64,000 bases of DNA, from positions 62,001 to 126,000 of the forward strand of contig DGCD01000003.1 in NCBI GenBank assembly GCA_002384935.1. The letters are read 5' to 3'. Both the position numbers and the translations under genes were made by a program. The notes under the pieces were generated by a model. It ran no database searches. It saw nothing but the letters and a program-made list of their open reading frames with translations, and was not told the DNA's origin. Shown piece by piece: positions 52,022 to 63,300 of the stretch (positions are counted from its first letter, which is position 1; each line of letters opens with the position of its first letter). The DNA comes from Pusillimonas sp. UBA3987. GTDB lineage: Bacteria; Pseudomonadota; Gammaproteobacteria; Burkholderiales; Burkholderiaceae_B.

Positions 52022-53092
52022 TTAGTTCAGTAACCACTCATTGAATTTTTCCGTCAGTGATTCGCCGTAGTCGGCCCAGAATACGTTATTGGCCTTCATG
52101 CCCTCATCCATATGACTGCTGGGCAAATGCGGCAATACATCCGGGTCTACCAGCGCCTGGGAAGATTTGCGCGCCGGGCCGTACGCTACGTCCTGGAAAC
52201 CCACCAGCGGTTTGGTGCGTGTGGTAAGTGCAATGAATTCAAGCGCCTGTTTTTTGTTGGGCGACCCTTTCAAAATCGACCACACATCCATATCGAACAG
52301 GGTGTTGTCCCACACTATGGTGAAAGGCCGGTTCTCATCGGCAATGGCGTTGTAAATGCGGCCGTTGGCCGATTGCACCATCACGGCGCCGCCGTCGTTA
52401 AGCAACTGAGGGGCCTGCGACCAGCTGTCGTACCACACCACATGATCTTTAATTGTATCGAGCGTGGCAAAGGCACGGGCCTGGCCTTCGGGTGTGGCCA
52501 GCAGGTCGTAGACTTTTTCAGGGGCTACGCCGTCGGCCAGCAAGGCCCATTCCATGTTCACTTGCGGGCGCTTGCGCAAGGCCCGTTTGCCGGGAATTTT
52601 TTCTACGTTGAAGAAGTCTTCCAGCGTGGTGGGTTTTACCTTGCCAATGGTTTCGTCGTTGTACGCGAAGATGTTACCCCACAGCATTACGCCAATGCCA
52701 CACTCATTTTCCAGCGTCACGGGGAAGAAATCTTCTTTGGCCGGCGTGCCGTCGTCACCCGGCAAAAGGATGTCGCGCGGAATAACCTCCAGCAGGCCTT
52801 CTGCGCAGGCGCGCTCCAGGTCAATGGACTCAATGTCGACTACATCCCATTGAATGTTGCCCGATTGCACTTGTGCTGTCATTTCAGCCACACCGCCGGC
52901 GTAGCTTTCCATGAGGACTTTTTTTCCGGTTTCGGCTGCATAAGGGTCAACCTGATGTTTCTTTTGGGTGGCACCGTAGGCACCGCCGAACGAAACCACG
53001 GTAAGGGGTCGGTCTTGCGCCTGGGCTTGCCCAACAAGGACCATGCCCGCCAATGCAGTTGTTCCCAACAGGGTTTTCAGCGTTCTGTTCAT
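52022..53092 (-). CDS. ABC transporter substrate-binding protein (polyamine type)
   Basis: Periplasmic binding protein of 356 residues with a signal peptide (MNRTLKTLLGTTALAGMVLVG..., cleavage after QAQAQ near 26). The mature start RPLTVVSFGGAYGATQKKH and SYAGGVAEMTAQVQSGNIQWDVVD fit the extracellular binding family associated with polyamine and related transporters. It delivers substrate to the two permeases encoded downstream. Two bases separate it from the ATPase gene. The exact ligand is unknown. Confidence 0.92.
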   Translation of the reverse strand: MNRTLKTLLGTTALAGMVLVGQAQAQDRPLTVVSFGGAYGATQKKHQVDPYAAETGKKVLMESYAGGVAEMTAQVQSGNIQWDVVDIESIDLERACAEGLLEVIPRDILLPGDDGTPAKEDFFPVTLENECGIGVMLWGNIFAYNDETIGKVKPTTLEDFFNVEKIPGKRALRKRPQVNMEWALLADGVAPEKVYDLLATPEGQARAFATLDTIKDHVVWYDSWSQAPQLLNDGGAVMVQSANGRIYNAIADENRPFTIVWDNTLFDMDVWSILKGSPNKKQALEFIALTTRTKPLVGFQDVAYGPARKSSQALVDPDVLPHLPSSHMDEGMKANNVFWADYGESLTEKFNEWLLN

Positions 53093-53094
53093 GT

Positions 53095-54273
53095 TTAGTC
53101 TCCTTCAAGAGAGGATGAGTCAGGTTGGAATGCGAAACAATCAGATTGCTGCCAGCGCAGTTCTGCTGATTGCCCCTGACGAAAATGCGGTGCATCGAGG
53201 CCGTTCAGTGTCTTTGTGGTGACCGTCGTATCGCTTTGCACGGGGCCGGTAGGGCCTGCGGGTACAGCGAAAAAATCACGAATGAAGTCGCCAACATAGT
53301 GACGGGTAACGAAACTGACGGTGAGGTGATTCTCTTGTGAGCCAAGCGCCGCCCGTTCACGATTGTCATCATTGGGTTGCACGGTGCGCAGCTTTTCCGG
53401 GCGAACCGAAATAATGCAGTGCGTGTCTTTATCCTTGCAGTTTCCATTCAGTGCCGTAACCACGGTGCCGTTCGGCAGTTTTGCCTTTACTGCACCGCCG
53501 GGCTGAATGCTTTCAATGGTGGCGGGGATCAGGTTGTTTTCGCCAATAAAACTGGCCACAAAGGCGTTGGCTGGCCGTTCGTAAAGCTCGCTGGGCGAAG
53601 CAAATTGCTGCACCTTGCCCTGGTTGAAAACCGCAATTCGATTGGACATGGTGAGCGCCTCAACCTGGTCATGCGTTACGTAAACAACTGTGAATCCCAG
53701 TTTTTGATGCAGTCTTGTGATTTCAAATTGCATTTGCTCGCGCAGCTTTTTATCGAGCGCGCCCAGGGGTTCGTCCATGAGCACCAGGGCAGGCTCGAAT
53801 ATCAAGGCGCGGGCAAGTGCAACACGTTGACGTTGGCCGCCAGACAGTTGCGCGGGATGGCGGTTGCCGAAATCGTCCATTTCAATGAGTTTGAGATACT
53901 CGGCCACTTTCTGCCTGATTTGGGCCCGCGGCAGTTTGCGCACTTTAAGCGGGTAAGCCAGGTTTTCGGCGACGGTCATGTGGGGAAACAAGGCGTAATT
54001 CTGAAACACCATGCCAATGTTTCGCTTGTACGGCGGCGTGGCGGTAATGGGTATCCCGTTCATGCTGATATTGCCGCTGGTCACGTTTTCAAAGCCGGCC
54101 AGCATCATCAATACGGTCGTCTTGCCGGAACCCGATGGCCCAAGCAGGGTAACGAACTCACCTTTGTTTACATCGAGATTGAAGTCTTTTACAACCAGAG
54201 ATGCCTGATCGTAGGTTTTCTTAACGTTGCGAAAAGTAAGAAAGGGATCGGTTGCCGCTTTTGGATGTTGCAT
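53095..54273 (-). CDS. ABC transporter ATP-binding protein (PotA-like)
   Basis: ATPase of 392 residues: Walker A GPSGSGKTT (about 45), signature LSGGQRQRVALARAL (about 143), Walker B LVLMDEPLGALD (about 164) and a C-terminal TOBE domain (about 290-385). It powers the importer. It is the first gene of the minus-strand operon ATPase, binding protein, permease, permease, with gaps of 2, 3 and 10 bases. The 155-base region upstream is shared with the divergent sensor kinase gene. Confidence 0.93.
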   Translation of the reverse strand: MQHPKAATDPFLTFRNVKKTYDQASLVVKDFNLDVNKGEFVTLLGPSGSGKTTVLMMLAGFENVTSGNISMNGIPITATPPYKRNIGMVFQNYALFPHMTVAENLAYPLKVRKLPRAQIRQKVAEYLKLIEMDDFGNRHPAQLSGGQRQRVALARALIFEPALVLMDEPLGALDKKLREQMQFEITRLHQKLGFTVVYVTHDQVEALTMSNRIAVFNQGKVQQFASPSELYERPANAFVASFIGENNLIPATIESIQPGGAVKAKLPNGTVVTALNGNCKDKDTHCIISVRPEKLRTVQPNDDNRERAALGSQENHLTVSFVTRHYVGDFIRDFFAVPAGPTGPVQSDTTVTTKTLNGLDAPHFRQGQSAELRWQQSDCFAFQPDSSSLEGD

Positions 54274-54428
54274 CGGAACGTTGAGTTATACGCGGAAATG
54301 CCGCGCTTGGACGCACGGTCTACAGGTTGATTTGTTGCTGTGCAGGATATCACTATCGCCATGACTTTGGGCACAAGGGTTTCCCCTGTGTCGCGTGTAT
54401 GAATGATTGCGACGCGTTATAGTGCGCC

Positions 54429-56489
54429 ATGACTCCGATTGGCAGATATTTCAACACCTTATTGCTTCTGGCTTTTTTTGCCTTTGCCCCGGCTTTGGGG
54501 CAGCTTGCCGTGGCGCAGTCTGCACTGGGGCATGATGTTGCATTTCAATGGTATGAAGATGTTGATGGGTCAATGACAGTCGACCAGTTTGTTGCGCTGC
54601 CGGACGATCAAGTCAGGACAAGCGATCGCGTTGTATCGTTGGGATACACCCGTTCGGCGCTGTGGGTACGATTCTTTGCGCCGGTTGGTGAACAGGCACG
54701 TTGGCTGCAGTTGCGCCCCAGTTTCTCCGATGATGTCACACTGTTTTATCGGCCCGGCGTAAAGCGGGGAACAGGCGACACCCCGCGCCCCTGGGTGGTG
54801 CGCCACGCCGGTGATCAATGGCCCCAGGCTCGTGGGGATATCGACTACCGTTTTCCCGTGTTTGTCTTGCCTGCCTTGGGCGCTGCTGATAACGAAACGG
54901 GCGCTCGCACAAGTAGGTTGAACACGCCACCCGGATACGAAGTGGTGGTGCGGGTACAAAGCACCAGCGCGGTATTGTTGCAGGCATCGTTGTGGTCACC
55001 CACCGCGTTTGTTCAGGCGTCGACCCGAAGTACCGCATTCTGGGGTTTTTATTTTGGCTTGGCGGCGTTCTCCAGCATTCTGGCACTGATTGCAGCAATC
55101 TACCTGCGTCGGCGGCTGGTGTGGGCGCTGCTTGCGTTTTCTTTATCGTATTGGCTGGTGGCATGTATACAGGGCTTTATCGATTGGATGCTGCGGCCGC
55201 ATTTTGTCGTGATCCAGCACTATCTGACTGGCATTCTTACCTTGCTCACTTATACCAGCCTGCTTTGGCTGGTTATCGAGGCGCTGGATTTACGCAGGCA
55301 TCATCCACGTTTGAATCGGTTTATGTGGTGCATTATTGGCCTGAATCTGTTTCTGCAAGTGAGCATTCCCTTTGATTTTTATGCGTTGGCAATCGATATC
55401 CAGGCGATCGTGTTTATTACCACCGCGGTGGTGCTGGCCTATAGCGCTTGGTCGATCTGGCGCGACGCACAAAGCGGCGTAATGACATTAGTAGTGGGGT
55501 TGATGCCGATGCTGTATGTTGTTGCCGGCTTGCTGGCGTTGGCCTCACTGTTCGGTTGGATTCCCTACAATGAAACGGTCTACGGGCTTTGGCAATACGT
55601 CATCATGTTGAACATGTTCACGGTGCTTGCCTGGGTGGCGTTTCTTGTCAGGCAGGAGTCGCGACAAGCACAAAACCGGGTTCAATTGGCGCGTGAACTT
55701 GATATAGAGCGCGAGGCCAGCTTTCATCAAAGACAGTTCATTGGCATGGTGGCGCACGAGTTTCGCAACCCCCTGGCGGTCATTTCCAGTGCGCTGGAAA
55801 ATTTGCAGCTGAAATCCATTTCCGACGCGCAGCGCCGGCGTCGTTACCGGAATATGCGCTTGGCTACGAATCGGCTGGTTCAGCTTACCGACAATTGCCT
55901 GGCTGATTCGCGCCTGAACGCAGAAGGGTTAACGCTGCAATGCGACAAGGTCAATGTATTGGATATTGTGCGTTCCGCCACCGAAGTAGTCGACCGATCG
56001 GAGCGTCATCGGTGGCATTTATCGGTCAATGGTGAAACAGCTTCCAACCATTTACGCGTTGACATTCCCGTTGTCGCCGATCAGGCCATGTTGCGCATAG
56101 CTTTGTCGAATCTACTTGATAATGCGGTGAAATATAGCGAGCAAGGGTCGGTGGATATCGATGTGACGACTCGCCTGGGTAGCGGTCAGGCCAAGGCGGG
56201 CCAGTCTGGGGCAGAAGAGGATGTTGACGCAATGAAAGGGCATGTCGTGTGCATTTCGGTTCGGGATCACGGTAAAGGCGTGGCCGCCGCCGATGCAGAC
56301 ATTATTTTCGAGCGGTATCGACGCCATGCTTCGCAAGAAGGTCGGGCGGGTGTCAATGACCCTGGCGGAACAGGCCTGGGTTTATATGTTGCCCGGCAAA
56401 TTGCGCGTGCGCATGGCGGCGATCTGGTACTGGCATACAGCAGTGCTCAGGGAAGTTGTTTTCAACTCACGCTACCGGGTGAGCCGTAA
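54429..56489 (+). CDS. Sensor histidine kinase with 7TMR-DISM sensor
   Basis: A 686-residue membrane kinase. A signal peptide precedes a periplasmic 7TMR-DISM extracellular domain (about 35-185), then seven hydrophobic segments (about 200-405), HisKA with the H box MVAHEFRNPLAVISSALENL (phospho-acceptor H443) and an HATPase domain with NLLDNAVKYSEQGS, DHGKGV and GTGLGLYVARQIARAHGG. No Shine-Dalgarno sequence is seen before the ATG, and a TATAGT lies only 6 bases upstream, so the transcript may be nearly leaderless. The response regulator gene starts 2 bases after its stop, so they are a pair. Confidence 0.93.
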   Translation: MTPIGRYFNTLLLLAFFAFAPALGQLAVAQSALGHDVAFQWYEDVDGSMTVDQFVALPDDQVRTSDRVVSLGYTRSALWVRFFAPVGEQARWLQLRPSFSDDVTLFYRPGVKRGTGDTPRPWVVRHAGDQWPQARGDIDYRFPVFVLPALGAADNETGARTSRLNTPPGYEVVVRVQSTSAVLLQASLWSPTAFVQASTRSTAFWGFYFGLAAFSSILALIAAIYLRRRLVWALLAFSLSYWLVACIQGFIDWMLRPHFVVIQHYLTGILTLLTYTSLLWLVIEALDLRRHHPRLNRFMWCIIGLNLFLQVSIPFDFYALAIDIQAIVFITTAVVLAYSAWSIWRDAQSGVMTLVVGLMPMLYVVAGLLALASLFGWIPYNETVYGLWQYVIMLNMFTVLAWVAFLVRQESRQAQNRVQLARELDIEREASFHQRQFIGMVAHEFRNPLAVISSALENLQLKSISDAQRRRRYRNMRLATNRLVQLTDNCLADSRLNAEGLTLQCDKVNVLDIVRSATEVVDRSERHRWHLSVNGETASNHLRVDIPVVADQAMLRIALSNLLDNAVKYSEQGSVDIDVTTRLGSGQAKAGQSGAEEDVDAMKGHVVCISVRDHGKGVAAADADIIFERYRRHASQEGRAGVNDPGGTGLGLYVARQIARAHGGDLVLAYSSAQGSCFQLTLPGEP

Positions 56490-56491
56490 AA

Positions 56492-57199
56492 ATGAATATG
56501 CAGAACACAGGGCGCCAGGCGCGGATTGCGATTATTGAAGACAACCTTGGCCTGCAGGAGGAGTTGGCTTTCTTTCTTGAGTCGAAAGGTTTTTCGGTAT
56601 GGGCCGTTTCCAGTGCAGAAGCCTTCTGGAAGCGCTTGCATGCCGCGCCGGTGGACATCGTGTTGGTGGATATCGGCTTGCCCGGTGAAGACGGTTTCAG
56701 CGTGTTGGATTACTTGCGTGGTCTTGGACCGTATGGTTTGGTGGTCATGAGCGCGCGCGGCGCCCAAGGTGATCGGGCGCGCGGGCTTGCACTGGGTGCC
56801 GATGCTTATTTGGTGAAACCGGTGAACTTCGCTGATTTGGCCATTGTGCTTGCCCATCTATGGCAGCGTCTTGCGCAACGCAGCGAATCGGGAGAGACAA
56901 AAAAGAACGCGGGTTCGCCCGCCTGGGGATTGCACGACTCTTGTTTGGTCGCACCCCAGGGGCAAATATTGAGCCTGACCGAACAGGAGGGCCGTTTGCT
57001 GGAAACGCTGATGCGCTATCCGAACGAGGTGTGCGATAAAACCTATTTGCATGAGCATCTTTTTGGTTTCCACGACGAGCCCGACATACATCGCATTGAT
57101 GTCGTGTTGAGCCGTTTACGCAACAAGGCGCGAAAGATGCAATTTCCCCTACCGATCCGCGTGGTGTTTGGCAAGGGCATTGTGTTTTTGGTTGATTAG
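56492..57199 (+). CDS. OmpR-type response regulator
   Basis: A 235-residue regulator. The receiver domain has the acidic pair E16-D17, phospho-acceptor D60 in VLVDIGLPGEDG, a Ser in VVMSARG and the Lys in YLVKPVN. The C-terminal winged helix (about 150-235) includes SLTEQEGRLLETLMRYPNEV and IDVVLSRLRNKARK, the OmpR/PhoB recognition region. It is co-transcribed with the kinase gene and lies 108 bases upstream of the autotransporter gene, whose leader carries repeats suited to this class of regulator. Confidence 0.93.
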   Translation: MNMQNTGRQARIAIIEDNLGLQEELAFFLESKGFSVWAVSSAEAFWKRLHAAPVDIVLVDIGLPGEDGFSVLDYLRGLGPYGLVVMSARGAQGDRARGLALGADAYLVKPVNFADLAIVLAHLWQRLAQRSESGETKKNAGSPAWGLHDSCLVAPQGQILSLTEQEGRLLETLMRYPNEVCDKTYLHEHLFGFHDEPDIHRIDVVLSRLRNKARKMQFPLPIRVVFGKGIVFLVD

Positions 57200-57225
57200 G
57201 CTTTATGTGTGTTTATTTATCCACA

Positions 57226-57249
57226 TTGAGATAATTGAGAGATTTGAGA
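57226..57249 (+). promoter_or_regulatory. Three TTGAGA direct repeats upstream of the autotransporter
   Basis: TTGAGA at 57226, 57235 and 57244, each exactly 9 bases after the last. Three CGTG copies follow at 57257, 57263 and 57270. OmpR-family regulators bind direct repeats, so this is a candidate site for the adjacent response regulator. Confidence 0.6.
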
Positions 57250-57278
57250 CTGGCATCGTGAACGTGATACGTGGCACA

Positions 57279-57302
57279 TTTCCAGCAAACCGTTACTGGA
57301 AA
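57279..57302 (+). promoter_or_regulatory. Inverted repeat over the autotransporter ribosome-binding region
   Basis: TTTCCAG (57279-57285) and CTGGAAA (57296-57302) are perfect 7-base arms around 10 bases. The right arm contains the only Shine-Dalgarno-like GGAA before the ATG at 57308, so as an mRNA hairpin it would hide the ribosome site; as DNA it could be an operator. Confidence 0.6.
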
Positions 57303-57307
57303 TACGA

Positions 57308-60300
57308 ATGAAAAAGCCGTTGTTTGTGCCGAATGTTGTGTTGATGTCCCTGTTCGCATATGCGGCCGGCGCTCAGGCCGGTACGGCCAGGGTGGAAACG
57401 GATGAAACCAGCGCGTCGCTTCAGTGGATCGTTAACAACCGATCCGTTGCACCCGGTACCAACATTGATGTCAGTTCAGGATTTTCTGCAAAGTTGGCAC
57501 TGGGCAAGAGTTCTGACTTTCTAAAGCAATGGCTGGTTTTTCAGAACAATTCTTCAGAATCGCCTTTGTCGATGACTGCGACTATTGGTGACCTTTACAC
57601 CGATTATTCCACTGCAGTTTTAACGGGTAAACCAACGCATAGTTATGTCTCTATCATTGGTCAGGGGACGCAGGATTCGCATCATTCTACCGGTGGAGTC
57701 GGGCCAAACCTCGATATTCAGGTGGAGGGTGTCAGTGTCGAAGCGTCGCTTGATGATGGCAAGTTTGATGCTGCAGGTAATAACGGGCCAACTAGCGTTT
57801 ACCACTTTCGATCAGAAGGTGCCCAGGGCAGTCATTCAAATGGGGTTGGAAGGGGATTCGATGCGGGCACCGTTTCTTATGGTTCGTATGGTGGTGCGTC
57901 AATTACGGGCTCGGGAACTTTGGCTGAAGGCGGTAGTAGCTTGCCTTGGGAAGCGGGTGGCGCCCTTGTAACGGTCATGTCCAAAGGGGGGCAGGCCACA
58001 AACGATGGCACAGTGGCGTTATCGGGTGGTTTCGGTGGTGATGTGTCTGTTCACTCTGCCGACGACTTAACCCTGAATGTTAATGCCCATGCAAACTCCC
58101 CGATGGTAGGGCTACTGGCCTTGTCGCAAGGCGGTAAAGGAACGATTAATAATTACACTAGTGGTGCCGGCAGTAATGGCAAGGGTGGCATTGTTGATGT
58201 CACCTTCCAAGGGACTGTTAAAGGAAGTAAACCTTATTCAATTGGTCTGGTTGCTGCCAGTGTGGGCGCGGCCACGCAGTCTGACATTAGCGATCTGCAC
58301 GCTTCCCCGTCGGGGGGTGGCAGTAACGTGACCCTTAAGCTGGTAGCGGCGCACGTTAACCTTGGTAGCACCAACACAATCGGGCTTGTTGCCACCAGTA
58401 CGGCCCAGAATCCCAGTAGTGGTAAAGGCTTCCGTATATCGGGTAATAGTTATCGCGATGTGCTGGTATCGCTAGACGCCGGCAGTTCCGTGTCAGTTGG
58501 GAACACAACCGACACCGCAACCGCAACCGATACGACGATCGGCATTCTGGCTAGCAGTGCGGTAGGTTGGAGCAGCCAACCCTTTCTGGGTACCGCTCCC
58601 AGCTCGCTGTCATCGCCCGGCAAAGTAGGTAATGTCACGATAGAAAATAAAGGCAGCATCACAGCGCTGGGCAGTGGTGCCATTGGCGTGGTGGCCCAGT
58701 CGATCGCCGGCAACGGCGCCAGCGCAAGTGGTGGCTTTTTGCCGTTTATCGGCGACTCCGGGGGAAGCGGCGGTACGGCCGGCACTGTGACTTATAAGGG
58801 TGATGGCGGACAAATTATCGCCAAGGGCGCCGGTGCAACGGGCTTGCTGATGCAGTCTATTGCCGGTGGCGGCGGGAATGGCGGAAATGCGAAAGGTTTG
58901 TTTGTGGCCGTGGGTGGCGATGGCGGTCATGGTGGTGAAGCCGGTACGGTGAGTTTTTCACAAAAGAACCGTGCCAGCATCACCACCGAAGGCAATTACG
59001 CGCAAGGCGTGGTGCTGCAGTCGGTGGGCGGCGGCGGCGGTAATGGCGGGCATGCCAGCTCGTATTCAATTGGCACGCCAACGTCCACTTCAATCGGGGG
59101 GCGTGGAGGTATTGGCGGTGATGGCGGAGCGCTTGAATTTGGCGGGTTGAGTGACTCAGGGTCGGACCAGACCAGCACCATTACAACCTCCGGGCAGCAC
59201 GCCCATGGTGTAGTGGCGCATACGATTGGTTCGGGCGGCGGCAAGGGTGGTGCGGCCCACAGTTACGACGGTGGCGTAGGGTTGAACGTAGCGCTGGGCG
59301 TGGGCGGTGATGGCGGCCATGGCGGCCATGGCGGTGATATCAAAGGGGCGAATGGCGCCTCGGCTGCCTCTTCCTTTGGTGATGTTGTTACAACGGGCCA
59401 CGATGCCATTGGCATGCTGTTGCAGAGTATTGGCGGGGGCGGGGGTGTTGGCGGTGCTTCGACGGCCGATGCCTTTTCCACGTTGTCGATTCCGGAAGTG
59501 CCCAATATTAACGTAGGCATTTCGGTTGGCGGTACCGGCGGCATGGCGGGCAATGGCGGGAAGATTGATTTTGACCTTGCCAACAACATGACCACCCGCG
59601 GCGCGTTTTCCCACGGTTTTGTGTTGCAAAGTGTAGGGGGCGGCGGCGGCATGGGTGGCGACGCTACGGCGGGTGCCGCGGCTATTCTGGCCAACAACGA
59701 GTTCACCATGGATACAGCGCTGGGCATAGGCGGCAGTGGCGGGGGCGGAGGAAAAGGCGGCGCCATTGCGCTGGGTTTATCTGGTACCCAGGCAACACGC
59801 GGGCATGGCGCATCGGCCATTCTTGCGCAGTCGACCGGTGGTGGCGGCGGTGCCGGCGGCGTGGGTAATTCCGCTACCGTGGTGGCGATTCCCTTGGAAG
59901 AGAAGAATTATCAATTGGGTTTAAGTGCCGGCGGTAAAGGTGGCAGCGGTGCTACGGGTGGCAATATCACGGTAACCACTCATAGTGATTCCGTTTTAAG
60001 TACCCTGGGTTCGGGCGCGCCGGCCTTGGTCGCGCAAAGCGTTGGTGGTGGTGGTGGTGTGGCAGGAAATGCTGGTAGCCAGGGTATCGGCGGCAAACTG
60101 ACGACCAAAGTTTCGGTGGGCGGCGATGGGGGGTCCGGGAACCATGGCGGCAATGTAACGGTTTCGCACGCCGGCAAAATCACAACGGGCGGACGTTACC
60201 AGGTGCAGTATCAAACTGACTCGGGTGAAACGGCCTTGACCACGCCTATTGCCTTGGGCGGCAGTTCTCATGGGATTGTGGCGCAAAGTATTGGCGGTGG

Positions 60301-63300
60301 TGGCGGCATGGCCGGTAATGCCGACCCGGCAAAAAGTATTCTGCCCGATTTGGCTGAAACCATTATTGACGATGTCAATAAAATCATGGATGCGAAAGGC
60401 ACCATTTTGTGGGTTGCCAGCCGTGTTGTGAATTGGGAGAAAAAGGAGCATGAGTTCCCGAAATCGTATTCGGTTTCGTTGGCCGTGGGGGGAACGGGAG
60501 GCGGCGGCGGTAATGGCGGCGATGTCGATGTGATGCTTGAAAAAGGTGCGCAAATTGTTACGCAAGGCCATCGTTCCTACGGTATTTTTGCGCAGTCGGT
60601 AGGCGGTGGCGGTGGTGAAGCAGGCGAAGCGACAGGCGATGCCATTTTGGACGCCGATGCGGAGTTAAGCCCGCTTACCGGTGCTGATTTTTCCCTGGGT
60701 ATCAATGTAGGGGGTGGCGGCGGTGCTGCGGGCGACGGTGGCGCGGTTTCTGTGAATACCGGCAATTTTGGCAGCAATCAGCGTGATAATTTTATTACGA
60801 CGGCCGGTTATGCCTCGCATGCTGTTTTTATGCAATCGGTTGGCGGTGGCGGTGGCGTAGGGCATGAAGGCTCCATTTTTGGTGTTGGAGAAAAACTGGC
60901 AGGCGCCGATGTACCACCGATCACGTTAGGGAAAGCGTCAAGCAGTTCAGGGGCGTCGGGCAAAGGGGGCGAAATTTATTATGGCGCTCCTTCCAAGCCC
61001 GCTTCGCAAAGGGCCTGGATCACAACCGCGGGTGATGATGCGGCCGCCATTTTTGCCCAGTCAGTCGGCGGCGGCGGGGGTACCGCCACCATGGGTTGCA
61101 CGAATAGCGGGTTGAGTACCTCCCAAGTGACCAGTGCGTGCCATACGAATGCCGACACAGCGACGTCTGACACGCCTTTCTCGGATGTGCCCAAGCGGTT
61201 TGTGAATGGGCAACAGAGCTACAAGTTGATCATTTCGCCCCAGGGCGGCGCCTGGAGTGATGGCGGTTCCGTTTCACTGCTTCCGGGTGCAGGTACATAC
61301 ACAACAACCGGTAACCGCAGCCCTGCCTTCATGGCTCAGTCGATCGGGGGTGGCGGCGGTTATATCACCACTCATAACGAGCATATTGAAAGTGCCACCA
61401 TTAACGGCATCAACGGTGGTACCGGCGGCGATATTCTGGTTGATTTGCGTGACGTTACCATTAACACAAGCGGTCATGGCGCCTGGGGGGTATTGGCGCA
61501 ATCGATTGGGTCCGGCGGGGGCGTATTGGCCGACCTGGCGGGTGAAGTGACATTTGAAAACACCGGGATATCCTCTTCTCGCAAAAGCGGGCAACACGGC
61601 GGCGATATCAATATAACGGTCAGGTCGGGTTCTGATATTAACGTGGGTACAGGCATGACGTCGGTTGCCAATGCGCACGGTATCGTGGCCCAAAGTCTGG
61701 GTTCATCGGGCGGGTTGCGCAGCGACGGCGATAAATTGGTGTTCGACGGTAAAAACAGTTCCGTCAGTGACGGTTATGGCGGTGCCATTAACATTACAGT
61801 TGAGCGTAATGCGTCGGTTTTTACTGATGCCACAGGTGGTATTGGCTTACTGGCCCACAGTTCCGGTAAATATGCCAACCATGATAAGAAAGGCATTACT
61901 GTGCAGGTCGACGGCGATGTTATAGGCGGACACACAGGGAACAGCCCGATCACCGGGAATCATCTGGACGGCGTGGGCGTTATGGTGATGGGCGGCGCGG
62001 TGAAAGACTCGGGCTTTGCAAACACGATTAACGTCAATGGCAGGGTGTTGTCCGGTAACACTTCAAGCGGATACGCGATTAAGACGGATCATGGCTTAAC
62101 CAATATCAATAACTCGGGCACGATAACGGGTAGTGTCGATATGGGCTCAACGCCAGGTACGTTTAATAACCACGAAAGCGGCACGCTGGAAATGGGCAAC
62201 ATTTACCGGGTGGGCGATAACAGTTTGCACAATTACGGCACCCTGCAGGTGGGGACCGAGCAATCTGTTGCCACCACCACACTTTATGGCACTGTGCACC
62301 AGTACGACAGCGGTCGGCTGGTGTTTACGGTTGATGCCAGGGCCGCCAGTGGTGCCAAACACGACAAACTGGTTGTGAATGGCACAGCAAACCTGGGTGG
62401 TGTCATTGAGGTTTATGCTGACAGTTTGTTGCCCGGTTCCTACGCGTTCATTGATGCCACCAACTTGAATTTTACGGGTAGCTTTGCCGATGCATTGCTT
62501 TACGATTGGGTACCTACGTTCAGCGCCAGCGGGCTTTCGGCCACACCGACTGCCAATTTCAATGGCGCACATTTGAATTTAAGGGGCACCGCCGCCAGGC
62601 TGGCTGAGTACCTTGCCCGTGGTTGGCAAAGTGCCGATATCGCCAAAGCAGGGTTGTTTGGCCATTTGCATCATATCGAGTCAAGCGAAGACTACCAGGA
62701 AACACTTGAGCAGTTGGGTGGACAACAGTTTCATGCGCAAACCCAGCAAATGGTCGCTTCGGCTTTTGGTGGTTTCAACGATGCCTTGCGATGCCCGCGT
62801 GACGGTATGGGCGTGCGCCAGGGTACGGATGGGTGCGTGTGGGCCGAGGCAACGGGCAATCACACTGATCAGTCAGCCCAATCGGAAAACCTGGGATTCG
62901 AGTCCGAAGGTGGTGGAGTGCGTATGGGGGCGCAACGGGCGCTTAACGACGTTGTGACCCTGGGGGGGGCTTTCGGCGTAAACCGCAACCGGCTCACCTC
63001 TACCGGATTCAGCAGCAAGGGCAATACGTTCGATGCAACCGTTTCCTTGTCTCGTGATGTAGGGAATTGGACGTTTTCCGGTGCAGTAATGGCCGCGCAT
63101 GGCCGATTCTATAATGATCGTACAGTCGATTTGGGATCCGGGGGGGCTTCTCGGGGTTTGAATGCGACTTATAGTAGCCATTCCACGACAACCCTATTGG
63201 GCACACGTTTACGTGCGGCGTACAACATGAACTTCGACAATTATTATCTGCGGCCACTGGTTGATGTCGATGTCCTATATAGTCGCAGCCCCTCATTCAC

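Noticed and set aside
52112..53098. Long open frame (328 codons) on the plus strand opposite the binding-protein gene
   Set aside because: It is antisense to a gene with clear family signatures and a signal peptide, and its translation resembles no protein.
53377..54330. Long open frame (317 codons) on the plus strand opposite the ATPase gene
   Set aside because: Shadow of the PotA-like gene; composition rich in His, Arg and Gly with no domain.
59263..59820. Proline-rich minus-strand frame within the autotransporter
   Set aside because: It is the complement of glycine codon runs (GGC to GCC/CCG), not a gene.
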